DNA from: Acidobacteriota bacterium | GTDB taxonomy: Bacteria > Acidobacteriota > Vicinamibacteria > Vicinamibacterales > JAKQTR01 | Direction of reading: 5' to 3' | Length of the DNA stretch: 64,000 bases | NCBI GenBank assembly: GCA_029562975.1 | Contig: JAKQTR010000031.1 | Span: 20,185 to 84,184 of the forward strand | Shown here: positions 59,691 to 64,000 of the stretch, in pieces | Numbering within the stretch: the stretch's first letter is position 1 | How the letters are laid out: the number at the start of each line of letters is the position of its first letter | The notes under the pieces: generated by a model | What the model saw: only the letters and a program-made list of their open reading frames with translations | What the model was told of the DNA's origin: nothing | The model's database searches: none | Position numbers and translations under genes: made by a program

Positions 59691-62600
59691 CTACCTCGCC
59701 GTGAAGGTGGCGCTGCAGGTGCGGGCGCCGGTGAGCGCGAGGAAGAGGCTCGCGGTGGAGCCGGCGCAGTTGCCCGTCCAGCCGGTGAAGGTGTAGCCGG
59801 CGGCGGGCGTGGCCTGCAGGCCGAGCGTCATCGAGGCCGGCATCGTGACCGAGCAGGCGGACCCGCCTGCGCCGCAGTTCAGCCCGGCGCCGGTGACGGT
59901 GCCGCCCGTCGGGACGGGGCCGATCGTCATCGTGTAGGGCGGGCCGGCGGCCAGGCCGCCGAAGGTGGCGGTGCACGTGGTGGCGCCGTCCACGGTGACC
60001 GTGGTGGTGAGGCCCGTGCCCGTGCAGCGGCCGCCCCAGCCGGTGAAGGTGTGGGTCGCGTCGGGCGCAGCCGTGAGCGTGACAGTGGTGGCCGCGGGGA
60101 AGGTCACCGAGCAGGCGGAGCCGCCCGCGCCGCAGGTGAGCCCGCCGCCGGTCACCGTGCCGCCCGCCGGCACCGGCGTGATCGCCAATCCAAAGGCGAC
60201 AGTCGGGGCGAAGACCGCCGTGCAGGACTTGATGCCGTCCACCGTGACGGTCGTGTTCGGACTGGCGCCGCTGCAGGCACCGCCCCAGCCGGTGAACGTG
60301 TAGTTCGCGTCGGGCGCGGCCGTGAGCGTGACGGTGGTGGCCGCGGGGAACGTCACCGAGCAGGCCGCGCCGCCGCTTCCGCAGCTGATGCCGCCCCCGG
60401 AAACGGTGCCGCCGGCCGGCTGGCTCACGCTCAACTGATACGTCGCCGCCATCGGCGCGAACGTCGCGCCGCAGGTGCGCGCGCCGGTCAGGTTGATTGC
60501 GAGGCTGGCGTTCGTACCCGAGCAGTCACCGGTCCAGCCGGTGAAGGTGTAGCCGGCGGCGGGCGTGGCCTGCAGGCCGAGTGTCATCGGGGCCGGCATC
60601 GTGACCGAGCAGGCAGACCCGCCCGCGCCGCAGTTCAGCCCGGCGCCCGTGACCGTTCCCCCGGACGGCCTGGGACCGATCGTCATGACGTACGTGGATG
60701 CCGCGGCAAATGACGCGGTGCAGGTCTTCACGCCGTCGACCAGCACCGTCGTGGTCGTACCGGCGCCCGAGCAGCCTCCGCCCCACGACGTGAAGGTGTA
60801 GCCGCCTTCCGGCGCGGCCGTGAGCGTGACCGTCGTCGCCGACGAGAAGGTCGCCGAGCACGCCGTTCCGGCCGGGCCGCACGCGATCCCGCCGCCGCTG
60901 ACCGACCCGCCCGTCGGCTTCGTGACGTTCAGTTGATACGTGACGGCTGCCGCCGGCTGTCTCCCGCCGACAAGCTGCGTCCACAAGCTGGTGGACGAGG
61001 CCGCGGTGCCGATCAGCCACCGCGGCTGGCGCGTGCTCGCGGCGATCCTCGGGTAGAACGACCCCGAGAGATCCGGCGCCGTGACGGAAGTGACCGCCGC
61101 CGCCGCGCCGATTGGCGCGCCGGCGCCGTCGATTTCGAAGCCGACGTCCTGCAGCGTGTCCGAGCCGTGGGTGACGAGGAGGAACGACTGCGACAGCGGG
61201 TTGAAGGCCAGCGCATTCGCCAGGAACGCGCCCGCGACCGCCGACAGCCTCGACGGGGCGGCCGACAGGAGCGTGCCTGCGCCGGAGACGAATCGGCCGA
61301 ACGGCCTCGGCCCGCCGGTTGCCGTGTCCAGTTGCATCCAGGCCACTAGGACGTTGCCCGTCACGCTGTTCAGGGCCGCGTCCGGCACGTGCACGAAGCT
61401 GCCCTCCGCGAGCGACAACGTCGTTCCGTACGGCGCGGCCGTCCCCGCGTCGTACAGCCGGCCGCGCACGAAGTCCGAGGCCCCTCCCGTTGCGGACCAC
61501 GTCACGATGAAACGGTTGACCGCAGGGAAGTAGGCCGCCGCCGGTTCACGCTCGGCCTCGCTGGAGGTCGAGGTGACCGCGAACTCGTCTCCAACGGGCG
61601 CGCCGGAAGCGTCGAGCAGCCTGGCGTTGATCTCCGTGCCCGAGGACGACGAACGCGGCCACGCCACCAGGTAGCGGCCGGAACCCGTCGAGTACGCGAT
61701 CGCCGGTCGGGCAGACGAGACGGTTGAGTACGTCGGTGCGGACAGCACGGTCCCTGCAGCCGCAGGCCCGGGTGGGTAGGTCACCGCCGCCGCCCGGACT
61801 TCCGTGCGGGACTCGCTTGCGCCGCTGTGCCACGCGACCAGGAAGCGCCCGAGATTCGGGTTGTAGACGACCCTCGGGCGCTGGGCCCAGCCGCCCGTCG
61901 AGATGTCGAACGCGTCGCCGGCACCGGCGCCCGACTCGCCGACGAAGCGTCCCTTGATGACGCCGCCCGATCCCCACACCGCGAGGTACATCTGCTGGCA
62001 CGAGCTGTACGCCAGGTCCTGGTACTGCACGGCGCCGGTGAACTGGTTGATCGACGATCCAATCGGTCCGGGCGAGGCGGCGAAGGTGACCGATGGCGCT
62101 GCCGGGCAGCCGGACGGTTCGGTGCCCGACCCGGACCAGGGCACCGTGAAGGTGGCGGTGCACGTCAGCGCCGCGTTCACCGTCACGGTTGTCGTCGTGC
62201 CCGTGCCCGAGCAGGCTCCGCCCCAGCCGGAGAAGGCGTAGCCCGGGCTCGGCGTGGCCGAGAGCGTCACCGAGCTCGGCGACGTGAAGGTGAGCTGGCA
62301 GGTCGTTCCCCCCGTGCCGCAATTCAGTCCGCCGCCGCTGACCGTCCCGCCGGTGGGCGCCGGGGAGATCGTCAACTGCGGGTTCGCCGTGCCGCCCGTG
62401 CCGCTTCCGCCTCCGTCATCGCCGCCGCCGGGCGCGCCGCCTTCTCCGATGAGCTGGCCCCACAGGCTCGCGAACGAGGCAGCCGTGACGATCAGCCATC
62501 GTGCCCGCTGCGAACTGGCCGCCAGCCTGGGGTTGTACGATCCGGTGAGGTTCTCCGCGGTCACCGACGTGACCGTCGTCGCGGCCGCGACCGGCGATCC

Positions 62601-63650
62601 CGCGCCGGTAATCTCGAAGCCCATGTCCTGGGGCGTGCCCTGGAGATGCGTCACGAGGAAGAACGTGCCGGTCAGGCCGTTGTAGGCGACCGAGTTCGCA
62701 TCGTAGGACCCGACCGTCGAGGACAGGCGCCGCGCCGACGTCAGCACCGCGCCCGCGCTGCTGACGAACCGGCCGAAGGGCCGCCATCCGCCCGTGGCCG
62801 AATCCTGCTGGATCCACTCCACGAACATCTCGCCGGTGTTCGTGTTCAGGGCGACCTCCGGCACGTAGGTGACGGTGGTCTCGGCAAGCGTCACCGTGCC
62901 GCTGACCGCCGAGCCATCCGAGGCGCTGTGGAGCCTCGCGCGCACGTAGTCCGCGTTCGTCCCGGACACGGCCCACGCCAGCAGGAACCGATTCGTGGCC
63001 GGGAAGTACCCGACGGCCGGTTCGCGGTCGTACTCGGAGGGGCTGGACGTCACGGCGATCTCGGGGCCGACGGCGTTGCCCGCGGCGTCCACGACGCGGG
63101 CGCCGATTTCGGCGCCCGTGGCGGAGAAGATGTTGTACGCCACGAGAAACCGGCGCGAGCCGCTGGCGTAGGCGATAGCCGGGCCGACCTCCCACCGCGT
63201 GGTATAGGTTTCGTTCGAATAGGCCTGCGGCGCGGCTGCCGAGACGCCGGAGGTGTAGCTCACGACCCGGCCCCGCACCCGCGTGCCGGACGCGTAGCTT
63301 GCCACGCCGTCGCTGCTGTGCCAGGCGACCAGGAAAGACCCGTCGTCGGGGTTGTAGGCGACGCGAGGCGTCTGCGAGTAGACGGCGGGGTCTGAAATCC
63401 GGAACGACGCGCCGATGGCGGCCCCGTCTTCGCTGACGAAGATGCCCCGGATGACGCCCGGCCCCCAGACGGCGAGATACACGCGGTTCCGCGTGTCGTA
63501 CGCGACGTCGGGCCAGCGGGTTGCGCCGCTGTACAGGCGGTCCGACGAACCGATTGGGCCGGCCTGGGCACGGGCTTCTCCTGCCCCAAGCAGGGAGCCC
63601 GCCAGGACGGCGGCGGCGGCGACCAGCAGTCCGTGTGCGGATTTACACAT
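59691..63650 (-). CDS. Giant secreted protein with duplicated propeller-like module and InlB-like repeats
   Basis: A 1319-residue exported protein (signal peptide MCKSAHGLLVAAAAVLAGSLLGAGEARAQA). Residues about 30-395 and 510-865 are two copies of one module built from blades such as YLAVWG..GVI.G.FV and FLVAWHS, a beta-propeller-like pattern. One InlB-like repeat lies between them and five follow to the C-terminus. Each repeat is about 75-85 residues, reads TGGTVSGGG..CG.GG..C....YTFTGWGG.C....C.A.F, and has four cysteines. The repeats fall in two subtypes. No ribosome site precedes the ATG. Probably cell-surface or extracellular; binding target unknown. Confidence 0.85.
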   Translation of the reverse strand: MCKSAHGLLVAAAAVLAGSLLGAGEARAQAGPIGSSDRLYSGATRWPDVAYDTRNRVYLAVWGPGVIRGIFVSEDGAAIGASFRISDPAVYSQTPRVAYNPDDGSFLVAWHSSDGVASYASGTRVRGRVVSYTSGVSAAAPQAYSNETYTTRWEVGPAIAYASGSRRFLVAYNIFSATGAEIGARVVDAAGNAVGPEIAVTSSPSEYDREPAVGYFPATNRFLLAWAVSGTNADYVRARLHSASDGSAVSGTVTLAETTVTYVPEVALNTNTGEMFVEWIQQDSATGGWRPFGRFVSSAGAVLTSARRLSSTVGSYDANSVAYNGLTGTFFLVTHLQGTPQDMGFEITGAGSPVAAATTVTSVTAENLTGSYNPRLAASSQRARWLIVTAASFASLWGQLIGEGGAPGGGDDGGGSGTGGTANPQLTISPAPTGGTVSGGGLNCGTGGTTCQLTFTSPSSVTLSATPSPGYAFSGWGGACSGTGTTTTVTVNAALTCTATFTVPWSGSGTEPSGCPAAPSVTFAASPGPIGSSINQFTGAVQYQDLAYSSCQQMYLAVWGSGGVIKGRFVGESGAGAGDAFDISTGGWAQRPRVVYNPNLGRFLVAWHSGASESRTEVRAAAVTYPPGPAAAGTVLSAPTYSTVSSARPAIAYSTGSGRYLVAWPRSSSSGTEINARLLDASGAPVGDEFAVTSTSSEAEREPAAAYFPAVNRFIVTWSATGGASDFVRGRLYDAGTAAPYGTTLSLAEGSFVHVPDAALNSVTGNVLVAWMQLDTATGGPRPFGRFVSGAGTLLSAAPSRLSAVAGAFLANALAFNPLSQSFLLVTHGSDTLQDVGFEIDGAGAPIGAAAAVTSVTAPDLSGSFYPRIAASTRQPRWLIGTAASSTSLWTQLVGGRQPAAAVTYQLNVTKPTGGSVSGGGIACGPAGTACSATFSSATTVTLTAAPEGGYTFTSWGGGCSGAGTTTTVLVDGVKTCTASFAAASTYVMTIGPRPSGGTVTGAGLNCGAGGSACSVTMPAPMTLGLQATPAAGYTFTGWTGDCSGTNASLAINLTGARTCGATFAPMAATYQLSVSQPAGGTVSGGGISCGSGGAACSVTFPAATTVTLTAAPDANYTFTGWGGACSGASPNTTVTVDGIKSCTAVFAPTVAFGLAITPVPAGGTVTGGGLTCGAGGSACSVTFPAATTVTLTAAPDATHTFTGWGGRCTGTGLTTTVTVDGATTCTATFGGLAAGPPYTMTIGPVPTGGTVTGAGLNCGAGGSACSVTMPASMTLGLQATPAAGYTFTGWTGNCAGSTASLFLALTGARTCSATFTAR
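59776..59820. repeat. 45-bp direct repeat, copy 1
   Basis: Part of the last InlB-like repeat of the giant protein. It is base-for-base identical to 60532-60576 and 63876-63920 by eye. Confidence 0.8.
60532..60576. repeat. 45-bp direct repeat, copy 2
   Basis: Lies in the second of the five C-terminal InlB-like repeats (the LQATPAAGYTFTGWTG subtype), 756 bases from copy 1. Confidence 0.8.
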
Positions 63651-63661
63651 AACTGCAGGGT

Positions 63662-63689
63662 TTATCGTTCGATTGAGGCGGGAACTTGA
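63662..63689 (-). promoter_or_regulatory. Sigma-28-like promoter of the giant repeat protein
   Basis: On the minus strand TCAAGTTC (63689-63682) and AACGATAA (63669-63662) are 12 bases apart. The enterobacterial FliA consensus is TAAAGTTT-N11-GCCGATAA; six of eight bases match in each box. The -10 is only 11 bases from the ATG at 63650, so the message would be nearly leaderless, which fits the missing ribosome site. Confidence 0.4.
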
Positions 63690-63707
63690 GGGTCCGGCTG
63701 GAGAGAC

Positions 63708-63729
63708 GGGGCCCCGGGCACGGGGCCCC
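63708..63729 (-). terminator. GC-rich hairpin between the two repeat-protein genes
   Basis: GGGGCCCC (63708-63715) pairs with GGGGCCCC (63722-63729) around a six-base loop. It stands 46 bases after the stop of the upstream gene and upstream of the sigma-28-like promoter, so it probably ends the upstream message, although no T-run follows. Confidence 0.45.
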
Positions 63730-63775
63730 TTGTGTGTGCTGGCAGACCGTCAGCGGGACGGCCCCGGCGGCTGGG

Positions 63776-64000
63776 CTAGTCGGCCCCGCCCCCGACTGGC
63801 GTGAACGCGGCGCTGCAGGTCCTGGCCCCGCTCAACTGCACGAAGAGGCTGGGACTTGCGCCGGTGCAGTCGCCGGTCCAGCCGGTGAAGGTGTAGCCGG
63901 CGGCGGGCGTGGCCTGCAGGCCCAGGGTCATCGGCGCGGGCATCGTCACCGCGCACAGCGTGCCGCCGGCGCCGCAGTGCAGCCCCGCCCCCGTCACCGT
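63776..64000 (-). CDS. C-terminal end of a second InlB-like repeat protein (partial)
   Basis: About 74 codons enter from the right edge of the window and end at TAG 63776. They encode one InlB-like repeat of the same subtype as two repeats in the neighbouring gene: TGAGLHCGAGGTLCAV, ATPAAGYTFTGWTGDC and SGARTCSAAFTP, with all four cysteines. The ending GGGAD adds no domain. This is a tandem paralogue of the 1319-residue protein, encoded upstream on the same strand. Confidence 0.8.
   Translation of the reverse strand, partial: TVTGAGLHCGAGGTLCAVTMPAPMTLGLQATPAAGYTFTGWTGDCTGASPSLFVQLSGARTCSAAFTPVGGGAD
63876..63920. repeat. 45-bp direct repeat, copy 3
   Basis: Identical to the copies at 59776 and 60532 but located in the neighbouring gene, 3.3 kb away. 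Flanking sequence is less conserved. Confidence 0.8.

Noticed and set aside
59691..64000. CRISPR-like array from the 45-bp repeats
   Set aside because: Copies are in coding sequence, spaced 756 and 3344 bases apart, and encode a conserved protein repeat; no cas genes are present.
1..64000. tRNA, rRNA or known riboswitch in the gaps
   Set aside because: I looked through the intergenic spaces on both strands for T-loop, acceptor-stem and common riboswitch core patterns and saw none.

Overview
The window is about 70% G+C, densely coded and dominated by GTG/ATG starts with 4-base GTGA stop/start overlaps. Two adjacent secreted von Willebrand A proteins of the type first defined in Acidobacteria, a split ATP synthase operon and several secreted repeat proteins point to a high-GC soil Acidobacteriota (Vicinamibacteria-like is my inference; no rRNA, tRNA or other marker is present to prove it). 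I found no mobile element, CRISPR array, stable RNA gene or recognisable DNA-binding regulator.

Layout. 0-10 kb: a secreted S9 peptidase, then a housekeeping run pyrE, truA, uppS-cdsA-dxr-rseP (pyrimidines, tRNA modification, isoprenoid and phospholipid precursors, envelope-stress protease), met tail-to-tail by a fused uroporphyrinogen methyltransferase/synthase. 10-12 kb: two coupled secreted VWA proteins whose promoter carries a perfect 19-bp palindrome between -35 and -10. 12-21.7 kb: a complex I operon, nuoA-C-D-H-J-K-L-M-N, holding every subunit without an iron-sulfur cluster and none with one. 21.8-24.4 kb: a two-gene cassette of two ATP-grasp ligases, one fused to a SET protein-lysine methyltransferase domain. 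24.5-26.7 kb: the F0 part of ATP synthase (atpZ, atpI, atpB, atpE); the rest of the synthase is absent. 26.8-36.7 kb: an EamA transporter, a fused branched-chain 2-oxoacid dehydrogenase E1, an atypical SDR, a GT-C membrane protein, a rhomboid protease, an Fsr-like MFS exporter, the lipid II flippase murJ and yqeY.

36.9-58.5 kb is a surface-glycan region: at least five multi-membrane GT-C-type glycosyltransferase-like proteins, a GT4, a polyprenyl-phosphate sugar synthase, two methyltransferases, a polysaccharide deacetylase, a GNAT protein, two radical SAM enzymes, an SGNH/MBOAT O-acetylation pair and a Wzx-type flippase. Together these could build, decorate and flip a lipid-linked glycan. 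58.6-64 kb: a secreted HEAT-repeat protein, a 1319-residue secreted protein with a duplicated propeller-like module and six InlB-like cysteine repeats, and the end of a second such protein.

The signals I consider most worth following are a family of degenerate 7-bp tandem arrays in intergenic spaces, the ATP-grasp/ATP-grasp-SET cassette, the Fe-S-free complex I operon, and the palindrome-in-spacer promoters.
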